Below the pieces are notes generated by a model that was not told the origin of the DNA, ran no database searches, and saw only the letters and a list, made by a program, of their open reading frames with translations. Source: Prinia subflava (Eukaryota > Chordata > Aves > Passeriformes > Cisticolidae). From it: DNA of 64,000 bases. A program made the translations under genes and the position numbers. The stretch is from positions 13,332,735 through 13,396,734 of the forward strand of contig NC_086253.1 of NCBI RefSeq assembly GCF_021018805.1, in the 5' to 3' direction. This document shows positions 27,811 through 39,753 of the stretch, piece by piece (position 1 is the first letter of the stretch; every line of letters starts with the position of its first letter).

Positions 27811-28330
27811 AGAGGGGAGTACAGGTGACCTCATCCTTGATAAGTGACAGCTGGGCTAACTACCCATTACAGCTTGATGAGTGACAGCTACAGCCAATAA
27901 AGATCAGTGTGATAAAAGGGAGTGGGTGAGCTGGTGGAAGGAGCAGCCCTGAGGAAGAGACAGTGAGTGGGCTATGAAGGAGAAGGATCTGGGGGAGAAA
28001 GGATTACTGCTGTGAGGTCAGTCTGGGTCTGCAGTTAGAGCCTGTTGTTGGAACCTGCAGTCACAGTCTAGCTGGGTAAAGCCTGCACTCAGAGTCTGCA
28101 AACTCACACATGCAGTCCAAATTCAGCAGGAAATAATCAGCAGTCAGAGGCTGCAAGGGAAACCTGCAGTAGGAGCTTGCTGCAGCCGGAGTCAGTGAAT
28201 GATTGGAGTCAGGATGGCTGAGCTGTAAAGAGGAATAAACCAGGGTCCTTTTCATGCTGTGATAAACAAGAAGTCTGTGTCTCAGCTCCTTTCTACCCTC
28301 TCACAAGAGGGCTGCTGCAATACTCGCCCA
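27811..28330 (+). mobile_element. Probable solo LTR of an endogenous retrovirus (edges uncertain)
   Basis: The parts appear in LTR order on the plus strand. First comes a 17-bp U3 direct repeat with one mismatch (27836-27852 and 27873-27889, period 37). Then come CCAAT (27894-27898), a GATAAAA TATA-like box (27911-27917), a long central region, AATAAA (28234-28239), and a T/C-rich end. The central part (about 28020-28185) is built from degenerate CTGCAGTC-type repeats. No gag, pol or env sequence adjoins it, so it would be a solo LTR. A 7-bp direct repeat, CTGTAGG, flanks it (27804-27810 and 28331-28337). The implied ends then lack the canonical TG...CA, so either this match is chance or the edges are misplaced. 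It could also be another promoter-bearing repeat. Confidence 0.6.
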
Positions 28331-28337
28331 CTGTAGG

Positions 28338-31300
28338 GTTACTGGATTTGGCAAGTTTGAATGTTTTAATTTATCAAGCAACTAAAAAGAGCTTTGCTAT
28401 TAAGAGCTTCGGTGTCCCTGGGGTCATCACAGATTACTTCATGTGGATACTGGCCAGGTTTTATTAAGTTCTGGATAAAAGGAAAAACAAATGGAAACGA
28501 AAGAGTGACACATCATACTGTCCCACTGAGATAGAATATATGCATTATCCTGTTAAAATTGGCACATTAGCAATGCATTTTCCACCGAGGAACAATGCCT
28601 ACTTTATGAACAAATAGAAAAATATCTTTTTCAAGGCAAGATAGTGTTTTGCTTGTACATGGTACAGGCCCCCATGGTACAGTGGTGAGACCTTGTAGCT
28701 TTGGGTATCCTGGCAGAAAAACACCCAAACCTAGAAACTTAAGTTGAGGGTTAGTTTTTTGAAAATACATTATTGAGAATTCTGTGTAAACTATGTGTGT
28801 TATCGTCAATGTCTTGCAATTTCAATAGGTAGTCATGTGTTCTTACTCTCTGGGTCAAAATAACAAATTCAAGAAATGTGGAAAATTGCACCAAATGAAT
28901 GTATTCTTGTGACAAAATAGTGATGGAAAGCGAGAGTTGTTTACAAGACAAGCAAAAATCTGTTTTGTTGTGCTACCCTATAAGGAGTAATCACAGCAAG
29001 AGATGAAATATCAAAAAGAAGGTGCCTCTCTTCATAAAGAAAATGCTTCATTGATCCCTTAAACTGTATATCAAAAAAGGAAAAGCTTGCAGCCTTGAAG
29101 AAAACAAGTCTCGTTTAAATGACTGTGTGAGTGAGACCAGGCCTTTCAAAGGTTTTGTCTCCATTATAAGGTTCTGTTGGCACAACTTTCTTTGCTCATA
29201 ATGAGTCTGATATCCAGCAGCAATGCCTTTAAAATCACAGAAAGAAGCAGTTATGACAAGTAGAACTCCTTTTGGCAGTGGAGTTTAGTGGTGGCAGACT
29301 GATTTGTCTTCCCTGCATCAAGCTGTCAGCTGAAAATGCTGATAATTTCACGTAACTCAGGTTTTGTAGCATAGTATAAACATATCTGCTGTATCCCAGT
29401 GCAGTGTTCTTCCAAGATAGTTATGGTGGAAATATAGATGTATCGCAGAGGAAATAAGTCACCTTCAAAGTCAGTGTAAATGCAGAATTGACACATTTCT
29501 TGTTCCAGTCACAGAACCCACAGGTCGCCCCAGAATGACACTCAAATCATTAGGAATACACATACCCAACTCTTACTTCTAATTTACATTAAAAGAGACA
29601 CAAGAAGGCATAGAAAATGTTACGTAGTTTTGACTTTTATTTGGGGATCAAGCTGTTAAATTTTTCACAGGTGGTTGAATTGCATGTTTTCCTGAATTTT
29701 CCGGTCACACTCTGGAGTCTGATTTGCACAGGTGCAGGGTACACACAGCTGTAAGTGAAGTCAATGAAAGCTGTTCTGTGGACACATGAAATGCTCTATA
29801 ATTCTAAGCTGAACTGCATTTTTAACACTTTGAACTACTTCACTGACTTTTTCAGAGATAAGGAAATGATGAGCCATAGACACACACCTGGAGTAAAATC
29901 TTCCATGAGAAGTTGTTGAAATTTGGCAAAACTATAGGAAAGTAAAAACTCAGTTTTTTTATAACTGGGGAGTGTTAAGCATGCTTAAGAAAACGTGACA
30001 TAGTCCCAGTCTGACTTATGGTAACTGTTCTCAGAATCCTTATTGTTCATTATAAAAGACTTTCTACTCTGCCAAAAAAAAAGTTTAGAATCAACTAAAT
30101 TGAGCCTATTTTCAATTCAAAAATTAGTGGCTGAGATGTTCTCTTGCAAATATTAAAAACACTTATAATGTCAAAGAGGCCAATTGACTGTCAAATTTAC
30201 ATCACTTAATAGCATTTTACAGGTATTTAAATTTAAAGAGATCCACGTTTGTTTTCCTATGTCCAGCTCTTTGGGAGCCTTATATTCTCCGCTAATAAAA
30301 ATTGCATTAATCAAAGAGAGAAGAATATAACCTTTTGTAAGGTAAGAAGCAATCATAAGTATGTGTAAATTATGTAATGGATTTTAAATTCTCATCCTTA
30401 ATTGCAATTTATGCTTATGAGCCTCCTTCAAAAGATCAGCCATCTTCTTTGACAGTATGTCACCTGATCTCTGTGACATCACCTTGTGAGCCAATCTATG
30501 CATGTGGTGAGATTTGAAAATATGGAATGTGTTTTAACATGAAGACATCATTTCACTGTTGCTAGCCATTGATAAAGAGAATGGTTAGGTCATCACTTTG
30601 GGCAGAGAGGGAGTTAACAAAATGAACTCTTCTAGAGCAAACTACAAAAGAACATTTTCTTTGGCTTACGTGGGTATTTTATAGAATTAATTAGTATGGA
30701 AGCATGGAACAAAGAAGTATGGAATCCAATAATCTGAATTTCACCACTCAGAATTGCAGTCTAAGGTCCTTTGAGGTTGTTACAAAAATTGAAGCTCTAT
30801 TTTTGTATTAAATGGAAGGTTGCTTAAATTTTATGGAATAAACTCATGGGAGGCCTGGTAATCATAATGATTCTAATGCCTGGTCTTACAGCTATTTTGC
30901 TCTATTTGCAAGTTGCATGGTAGGCATTCTTCAAGCAAAATTAAAGCAATGGACAGAAAAGAAAATAAGAAAGGGGAATAAAAATGTCAGAGAAAAAACA
31001 GGAGAACTAATTCAAGTACAAATCAGTACCAGTGGATTATACTAGAAGAATTGACAGTTGCAGTAGGTGTACACAGTGTTATTATAGTGGCACAAAATAC
31101 CAAAAGGTATCTTATTTAAATGTATCTAAAGGGAATTAAACCTGAAAAAAGATGCCTGTCTGGGCTCTTTATACATCCAAATATTCAAGGCTAGAGTGAA
31201 CAAACAAGTTCCTTCAAGGCACACCCATTTGTTACTTGTGTGTAAACATGAAACTTTTATGCTGTATGTAAATATAATGGTTTTGGAGCACACCATTTAC

Positions 31301-34300
31301 ATAGGAATAGTGCTCTGCTCCTGTTTGGAGGGCATAAACTTTGATCAGATTTCATTGTAAAGACAGTAAGAGAATCATTTATTTAAATTTTCTTCTGGAG
31401 ACAACAAAGTGAATTTACCAACAAATGGAAAGCTGTTTGCTACTCTTTCTCATGTAATCACAATTTCTTTTTAATTTCATGTCAGTGAAGGTCATATAAT
31501 CAGTGTAGAAAATTCAGGAGAGGGAGGGAAATACAGTGGGAAGGAAGAGGATGTTTTCATTTGCTCATACATTCACTTCGCTGACATGGAATAGTAGGTA
31601 ACAGTTTCTTCATTAGAAAATTGTTAAATTGGTCTCAAAAATATCTTCCAAAGATATATCTTCACCAAAAGTGCTTTTGATGTAGCCTGGACATTTCTTA
31701 AAGGGAAATAAGGAATCATAACTCACATTAATAATGTTTAAGCAAATATTTGAACGTATTGAAGTCTCAGTGGAAAATACAAAATAATTTAAAATTTTTT
31801 GTTTGTTTTTTTAAAGAAAGCCTTAGTAAGTCAGGAAAATTTAGTAGAGTTTAAGGTAGCCAATACAAGAAGAAAGGCAATTTACAGTTCAGATATTGGG
31901 AACAGTAAATCAGAGGATGCTCTTGCCTTAATTAAGTTCCCCTTGATTTAGTAGTAGAAAAGTTTTTCTTCAAATGGAATCTAAAGGTATTGAGTTCTTA
32001 ATTTCACTTTATTTTCTACTCACTTATAATCTCCGACAAGTTGTAGCTGAGGTAACTAGACCAGCTTTACAAAAAAATCCTTTTGAGTTTATTTTACCAG
32101 GTGTGGATTTGGAGCTAAATCATAACATAATCCCTCTGGTATTCAGGAAGTCCCTGTCTTATTCTAATTTAAAAAGTAAAGGTGAAAAATATTCCTGATG
32201 TCTTTCTCCATCTTTTGCTTCTACATCTCCATGTCAAATTTGAAGTAGTTGGGTTTTGGCATCCATTTCCAGTGCTACCAAAGCCTGATTAATAACATGA
32301 ACAGCACAAAGATGCAACCTCTTCCTCAGGCAGATACTCCATCCCCAAACAGCCCAGGCCTCTAATTATTTTTGCAAAGAAGTAATATTTGCAGCTCTTG
32401 AGCCTTCCACCTAGGGATATGGTGGAGGAACAATGAGCACTGTAATCCTGTCGTCAGGGCTCATGGGGAGGAAAAATGACTAAAAAAGGATGAAGAGTAG
32501 TTTGCCTGTATTCCTCCTTCCTCAAATACCATGGTGTGGAATCACAAAGTAGGAGATCTTCATAACAATCACATTCTTCCTGATTACAATGAGTAAATTG
32601 GGTATGTCTGATCTGCCTGAAAGCTTCTCAGCAGTGATGTAATGAGTGGTACTGGCTCTGCTGCTCTCTTCTAGATCTGCATCAGCTTTCTGTTCCCACA
32701 AGGACAGGCTTGGCCCATGACTTAGGAGTTCCTGTGTGCTAATTCCATGTCTGACATTAAGAACTGAGAGCAATCCTTCATCTTTTCTTGTCCTCTTCTG
32801 CTGCCAAAACATCTTGAGAGTCACTTGGGCAGAAGCAGCACACGCCATGTAAGATGGGGTACAAAGTAGGTGTCAAATTCCCCCAACTTTATTTTTTTTA
32901 CCTGGCCCAGACCAGTTTGCTCCTTGCTTTGGTAGGAGATTTGGGAAGTTCTACTTTGAGGCAGCATAAGTGATGGGCTTCTTGAAAAGCCCAAGTCTCT
33001 TATTCCAGCTCTTGTTTGCTCAGTCCCAGCCCATCTGCCCCACACCTCCTGGTCACCTAAACAGACCATGACATCATCTATCCAGGTTCTATCAGATGTG
33101 AAATCAGGTGTGATATGTCAGTGTATGACATCAACCTATGGGAAGTAGCTCCAAAGTTTATATTGCCTAGCTAATGCTCCCGCTTAAGGATACTCCCCGA
33201 CAATGAAATTCTATGAATGCTACTCATTCTGTGTGAAGTCTCTTGAGCCACTTGTAGTCCACATTGCATTCCTCAGCTTGATGGTCTGAAAGGTGCTACC
33301 TCACTTCTACCTAATGCCACCACCTGCAGCCAGAACCCTTGGGATCTGTAATGATCCTTACAAAGTCTGAGTAGTAGAACTTCAGTAGATCATTGCCTCA
33401 AATCTAAAACACAAGAAGTAATTTGAAGTGAAATTCTAGGGAATAACATCTTTATTTTTTTTTCCAAAGTGGTTGAACAGTGTTACCAAGAAAATTATTG
33501 AGACCAAAAATGTGACAAGATAACAAAAAAGGGGCAAAATTGCAACAGCAATAAAAAAAACCCCTGAAGTTTGTATAATTAATATGAAAAAAAAATTCAG
33601 GGACATTAAACATAGCACTATACTCTGCAACCACTCTGAAGCAGGTGGTAAGCCATACTTATGTCTTGGGGATTACTCTGCATTTTACTTTTGTGAGGTT
33701 GATTACTTCATTTTAAGACACATAAAGTGTAGTAAATCTAATCCTGTGGTATCAATCATTGTTTCTTCAACACGAACTTTTCTAGGACTTAGGTGTTACC
33801 TTTTGCTCTCCTTTTCACAGTTTGTAATGTTTACTTTGGAGTTTTAAGTAATTAGGAGAAAGGTACTGTTACTTTCCTTAAGTTCTACTACTTTTCAAAG
33901 ATTGGAAGAAAAGACCCAGGGGATGAAGGGACTAATGGGAAGGAGAGTTAGAGCTTTGTTTGTTTGTTATCACCCAATAGTCCTGAATTCATTCATCTTC
34001 TATGCACATTAACATCTGTTCTTCTGTCTTTAGGAAATGTTGATACTCTGACACATATTTGAGTGATAAACTGAATATTTCTTCAAGTATAAACATTTTG
34101 TTAAGTTACTTGAAAAGAACTACTCTTTAAGTGGTTTTGGCTCGTTAATATTTGAAGATGATGCAGAATTAAAAAAATCCAACAAACCAACCAAAAAAGC
34201 CAAACAAAACCTCAAGACCATCACTGTAAGCATTTCACTGGGCAGTTTTTCAAATTAATGCAGTTTAACTATTACATTAACTTAATGGCTATTTTCCCCT

Positions 34301-35843
34301 ACTTTAACCATGTTAAATGTGCCGGCAATAATGAGCTTCTAATGCTGTCTCTTTCAAGTCTCAGAGGCATCTTTAGAGCTCTGCTTATCTCCTGGATCAT
34401 AAAGCTGCATAATTTAGTATTCAAACAATTAATTTAAAACTGAAACACTTCGAATTACCATAAAATTAATCAGAAAAAAAAATCTTAGCATTCCCATTCT
34501 GTTTATCTCTATTTAGTGAATTTGAAAGTGTAGGATGAATAAAACTTTATAATATTCTCTTTTCTACTAATGAATCAGCTGCTATAAGCATAAATTTATC
34601 TAAAACTATAAGGAATATTTTGAAAACCTTTTGCAAAAAAACGTTTCTTGTGTCTATTAAACTAAAAGTATTCTTTTGGTGGAACAAATTTTTTAGATTT
34701 TTCCATACCATTAACTGAAATAGAAACATCTTTAAAATGAATTGTAATTTCTAACCTATTTCCAGATTTGCAACACACAGAGGTAGCTGATGCACATAAT
34801 CAGAACAGCTACCTCATTAAGTGGCTACATTCTAATAACTGTGCAACTCACAGCACTGTATCACTTAACATTTTAAAACGACTCTGCACTTAAGCTACGT
34901 TTTACTTCCTTTGTTGTGCTTCAAAGTGCTACAAGTGTCCCTTGTAGGCTGGGCTATTGGTAACCAAGGAAGAAAACTGTAAGAAGAAATCAGATTTATC
35001 TCTCGCCTGTATCATCACTGAGACCTATATCTAATAAAAGGCTGAGATGCCTAACATAGTAAAGTATCTTATCTAAGTACCCAAATGACAATTCTAAGCC
35101 TCAGATTTAGGCTCCTACTGCCATCACAGTTTCCTGGGGACACCTAGTTACCAAAGTAACTTCTCTCATCTTATTTGAGATACCTTTATCTGATCTAGTG
35201 TCCATCTGTAGTCAAGATTGTTGTGGGATTCAACTGATCAAATCTCTTTCTGGAAGATTATAGGTGACTATATGTGGTCAAGTGAATCTCTGTCCAGCAA
35301 TCTTTTCTCTCCACTGGGAGAGTGGCTTAGCTACCAGGACACATAGGGGTACAAATTAAATCCAGTCCCTGTCCCTCAGATAAGCCATGTTACTCATGGC
35401 AACAGCAGCTCTGTCAACTCTGAATCTGGGTCTGAATTTTCATTTTCTGACTATTTTTTCAAGGAATTGAGTAGGATTTTTTTAATATTATTTTTACTTA
35501 TTTCTTGTTAAATTTTTCCAGTATTTGTTTCATATAACACAAGGAATCCTGAGTCCCACTTTTCCAGCTGAATGTCTTCGTAGCACTAACCTGCAAAACA
35601 CTACCTTTTCCTTGTATTTTGGATGTGTGGTTTCTTCTCTCTGTTGCATTCTTTGCTGTGACTTTGACAGACTTGATGGCTCTTTCCTAGGCTAAACTAT
35701 CCTTCTGGGAACATATGGGCACTGGAAACCCTTCTGAGTTAGCTGGACCTACATTTTGGGTCTCCCATTTTACTGGTGATTGTCTTAATCATTTGGTAGC
35801 TGTACACTTAGTACAATTCTCTTTTATTAATGTTTTTAAAAAT
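28338..35843. other. Unique non-coding sequence
   Basis: No gene, LINE copy or LTR is recognised over 7.5 kb. Open frames are short (the longest is about 108 codons, minus strand 32522-32848) and do not resemble known proteins. An A/C-rich AACC-like patch lies at 34171-34210. Confidence 0.55.
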
Positions 35844-36265
35844 AATCATAGCATACAATCATAGGCTATCCAGAAATGGAAGGGACCCTTAAGGATCACT
35901 GGATTCCAGCTCCTGGTCCTGCACAGGACAGCCCCAAGAACACCGTGTGCCTGAGAGCAGTGTCTGAGCACTTCTTGAACTCTGTCAGGCTTGGAGCTAT
36001 GACCACATCCCTGGGGAGTCTCTTCCAGTGTTCCTAATACCCAGACACAGGGTGATACCCTCAGGTCCTGTCACTGGTCACACAGAAGGGATCAGTGTCT
36101 GCTCGTCTGCCTTCACTCATGAGGAAGCTGCAGACTGCAACAGGATCTCCCCTCAGTCCATTCTTCTCCAGGCTGATCAGACCAAGAGATCTGAGCCACT
36201 CCTCATATTTCCACTCTAGACCTTCCACCATCTCTGCAACCTTCATTTGCTTTCTAATAATTCTA
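35844..36265 (-). mobile_element. CR1 retroposon fragment, minus strand
   Basis: On the plus strand it begins with a decayed reversed tail (AATCATAGCATACAATCATAGG), then GGAAGGGACCCTTAAGGATCA, followed by the CR1 text through the TTCTTCTCCAGGCTGA box near 36160. Translated on the minus strand, it gives the last part of the CR1 ORF2 protein, recognisable by residues such as SLGLISLEKNGLRGDP and a PSDRT-like end (here TSDRT). About 0.42 kb remains. The tail end is clear; the truncated end near 36265 is approximate. Confidence 0.92.
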
Positions 36266-39211
36266 TATGGCTCATAATCATAACTTAGCACAATAAATAC
36301 AAGCATGGCAAACTTTCTGGGTGAAACCAGCCCCTATTTAAATAATGCAGGTCTTTTTATTAGCTGAGCAAACTTCTGGATTTCAGTGTTGTGCATTTTA
36401 TCACAAATAGCGTTAATCATAGCACACTTTGGCCACCTAAAATGTTAGGATCTGACTTAAGATAAACATCTGTTGTTCCTTTACCATCATGCTTATCATA
36501 GCGTTACTGAGATCCAACATCTTTTTCAAAAATATTTATAGCTAATTTAAAGGCAATAATTTTAGAACTCATGCCTACTAGTTCTCCTAAAACTTTTGAA
36601 AGTGTTAATTTTTGAGGTCTTTAATTTCCCATAAAGAAATCAAGCAAAATTATTTCACTATAGATGCCATCTGAAACATTACAATTTGCTGAAGATTAGC
36701 GGTTTCCATGTGATCAGACAGCTCCTGTGTTATCTAGCTGTGCTCTCCAGATTAGGATGTTTCACCCATGATTGATTCACTGTAAGCCTCCCTTACTCAA
36801 AATGCTGTTGTGCATTTTCAGTGAGACTCTTGGGATTGTGGTGCATTGCTAAAAGTGAGAGCAGGAGGACGTGTACTCCAGCTAGCAACTTGAAGGCAGC
36901 CTCATCTGACACATGCTGCGTTTAAACTGGCATTTGGGTGGAGAACAGAACTGAAGTTTTGAAGTTGATCTCCCTGTTGTATCCTCAGATTGGTTTGGGT
37001 CAGAGAAAGGTTCCAGTGCACAGAAGGTAGACTCCTTCCACAGGCCAGGTGTGCAGAGATGTGCACTGCCACTGTTCTGCTCTTTAGACAGCTTAACAAA
37101 ATGTGAGCTGGAGACATTTGGGATGTGGGACCTGCTGAAATTCAGTGAAACCCTCCAGCCACATGCAGTGTGGCTGTGAGATCCCAAGTAACAACTGCTT
37201 TGATCTACTGATTTCTTTCTGCATCGATCCACTTACTTATAAAGACATAGCCATACAGAAATCTAAATAACAAATGAAAAACAATAACAATGTTTGAATT
37301 TGCTGCAAGAATAAAAAGCAACAACTTGTTTACTTTATAGGTTCTTGCAGTACTCTCACTGATATCATGTGAGAGCAGATTCCAGAAATGCATTAAACAC
37401 CCTAAGTAATTTTAGTCATGTCTTATCCATTCTGTCATTCTCTCCTTAGGCAAAGAACTGTAGATGTAGTGCTTTGTTTTGACTTTGTTACTAGTTAGTT
37501 ATTTTATTTTATTGCCTGTACCACATTATATTTTTATTGAAGTAAGCACATTGCTGAAAAAATATTTTGGTGCTTGGAAAACAAGGATCAAATGTTTGAT
37601 GGATTTTAGGTCCTGTGGCATTTTTTTGGCACTTTTTTTTTTCCTAATCAGAGGAATTTTAACAATTAAAATGATGAATTCAAAAGATTTCCACTCTGTT
37701 AAAATCTGAATATATTTGCCATTTATTCCTGAGACAAAACAAGAAATACTGGGATATCTGATGGGGTTGAAATAGTAATTTATATTCGCCTTTAGTAACC
37801 AAAAAGTATTGTTTATGTAATCCACTTGCTCTTTTCTGCTCAGCACTAATAAACCCTAAGTCCTTTGCCTTAAGCTTATTTGTATGGATAGAAAGTTAGA
37901 GGTAATGAGGAAAAAATCAAAAAACAAAGTGAAAAATGTGTCTTTTTCCTAATTTTAAGATTTAGAACATGGATGAGGACAATGACAAACAGAAGTTCAC
38001 CCCAACACACACTTAAACCATAAAAGAAAATAAAGTTTTTCTTACTTTTTTTTTTGCATGTAAACAATGTCAGTATGGCAAGTGTTCTGGGTCTTAAATT
38101 TCTGATTATATAAATCTTTGTTGTTCCTCTAAAATGGATGTTCCTGTCTGAAGAATGTGGTTCTTCTTTACTCTTCTTCTAATTAAAAAAGAAGAAAAAA
38201 AAACAAGATACATTTCACTTGGATGCAGCAATCTTTACAATTAGTATTTAACTGTCCATAAAAGTACTGATTCCCTTAATGAACCTGCTGCTACCATTGT
38301 TTACTACCTTGAAATTAAGGAGGAAGAAAGAACCGATTATTAAGCAAATCTCATGTTACTGTTTACCTACCTCTACAGTCCCATTATCATTTGTAATTAC
38401 ATATAGTTAATCAGTGCCAGTACCTGAAAAAAACGTTTCTTGAATGGAACAAGATGAAATAGATGATACCTCAGTGTTCAAACTGTAACATAGCTCTAAT
38501 GTAATTCCTCATAAAAAGTTAAATTGTAAAGTTTACATTTAATTCAACCAAATGTCACACTCTAAAATGTGTAGACCATCAAAATATTTCTTAATGAGAG
38601 AAATTATTCAGTTGTGCAGATATTCATGCTTGATTTACAATAATTAAAACATGAAAGAGAAAGCAGTTAGAATTTGTTAAATTCGTGGTCTTTTTGGAGA
38701 ATGTTTAACATGCATGATGACTAAATGACTTGCACTTCTCCATGGGAAGGTCTTCAACACAGGTTTTACAACTTTGTTTTTTAGAAACATCAGCCAAGTT
38801 CATCTCTCAATTCCTCCCAGGTACCACATGTAAACAGTCAAGTAGGGCAAATGCAAAGCAACACAAGAACAGTTGGGATTGAGGACTTTTTTTTTCTCCT
38901 CCAGTATCTTTTTAATGAGAAAATGTTAACTGCTAGGTGTCAGAAGTGTCCATCATGACGAGTTCCTATTTCTTTTTTTCATAACTACACATTTGAAAAT
39001 TGCTGGTGTGATCCACTTTGGCTCATTATTGCCAGGACATTGCAATTATGAGATGATGCCATGGGGCTGTGGGAGGCAGGAACTGTGAGTCACAGATGGG
39101 GGGCCAGTCAAGGTCCTCCAGCAGAGAAGGTCCCAGTGATGGAAGCCAGGGCCATCCAGCAGGACAGGGATAACCAAGCACCAGCAATACAGATGATGAC
39201 TAAAAGAATAG
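36266..39211. other. Unique non-coding sequence
   Basis: No gene supported. The minus-strand open frame 36882-37232 (116 codons) has no recognisable domain. The last 170 bp (about 39040-39210) is GC-richer and may be a more diverged upstream part of the following CR1 copy, but I could not confirm that. Confidence 0.5.
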
Positions 39212-39753
39212 AGTTTAGGTTTGCTAACAGAAAGAAATTCTTTACTGTGAGGGTGGTGAGGCACTGGAACAGGCTGCTCCTGGAAGCTGTGGATGCCCCA
39301 TCTCTGGAACTGTTCAAGGCCAAGGTGGTCTAGTGGAAGGTGTCTCTGCCCATGGCAGAGGGTTGGAACAAGAGGATCTTTAAAGTCCTTTGTTGTATTT
39401 CTCTGGGGAATGGTTTTCCCCCCCAGAGACCCCTGGAGTCTGTAACTATATAGTTTAACCTTTCCTCCCTTTCTTGACCCTATGCCAATAGGAGTCCAAC
39501 TATCTCTTCCTTAGCAGGAGAGTAGATAAGGCTCTGTTCTTCCTCATTCGTCCTCTTTCCCCCCTGCAAACCTTCAAGAATAAATGTCTTGGACTACATC
39601 TGGGGCTTAGAGCCTCTTTTGGAATCCTTTGCCTTGTCCCTGAAATATCCTTCCAAAGCCCTCTGAGATCTGAGCTAGCCTCTGGGGAACTCTGGGGGGC
39701 TGCAGGGGGAAAATTTCAGTCCTTCACAGCCCAAACCATTCCATGATTCCACG
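39212..39753 (+). mobile_element. CR1 retroposon, plus strand, split by an LTR
   Basis: The left part (39212-39390) matches the CR1 ORF2 end. The frame through 39230-39333 encodes FFTVRVVRHWNRL and PSLELFK, hallmarks of the CR1 ORF2 C-terminus, followed by the TGGTCTAGTGGAAGGTGTCT block. Some 20-25 bases of the usual text are missing just before that block. The right part (39725-39753) is the last CR1 piece, CACAGCCCAAACCATTCCAT then GATTCC. Between them lies the LTR at 39391-39718. Removing the LTR and one duplicated GTCCTT restores a continuous CR1 3' end. Confidence 0.93.
39391..39718 (+). mobile_element. Solo LTR (328 bp) nested in CR1, 6-bp target duplication
   Basis: The insert begins TGTTGTATTTC and ends AAAATTTCA, the canonical TG...CA ends. 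It is flanked by exact GTCCTT copies (39385-39390 and 39719-39724). Inside are a 12-bp palindrome AACTATATAGTT (39444-39455), CCAAT (39485-39489) and AATAAA (39579-39584), which set the plus orientation. A 6-bp duplication is typical of alpha/betaretrovirus-like (ERVK) integration, and about 330 bp is a normal LTR size for that group. No internal viral sequence is present, so the provirus was lost by LTR-LTR recombination. Apart from TG/CA the ends are not well-matched inverted repeats. Confidence 0.9.

Noticed and set aside
36882..37232. 116-codon minus-strand open frame
   Set aside because: Looked protein-like at first but has no motif I can name and a nearby overlapping frame of similar length; not reported as a gene.
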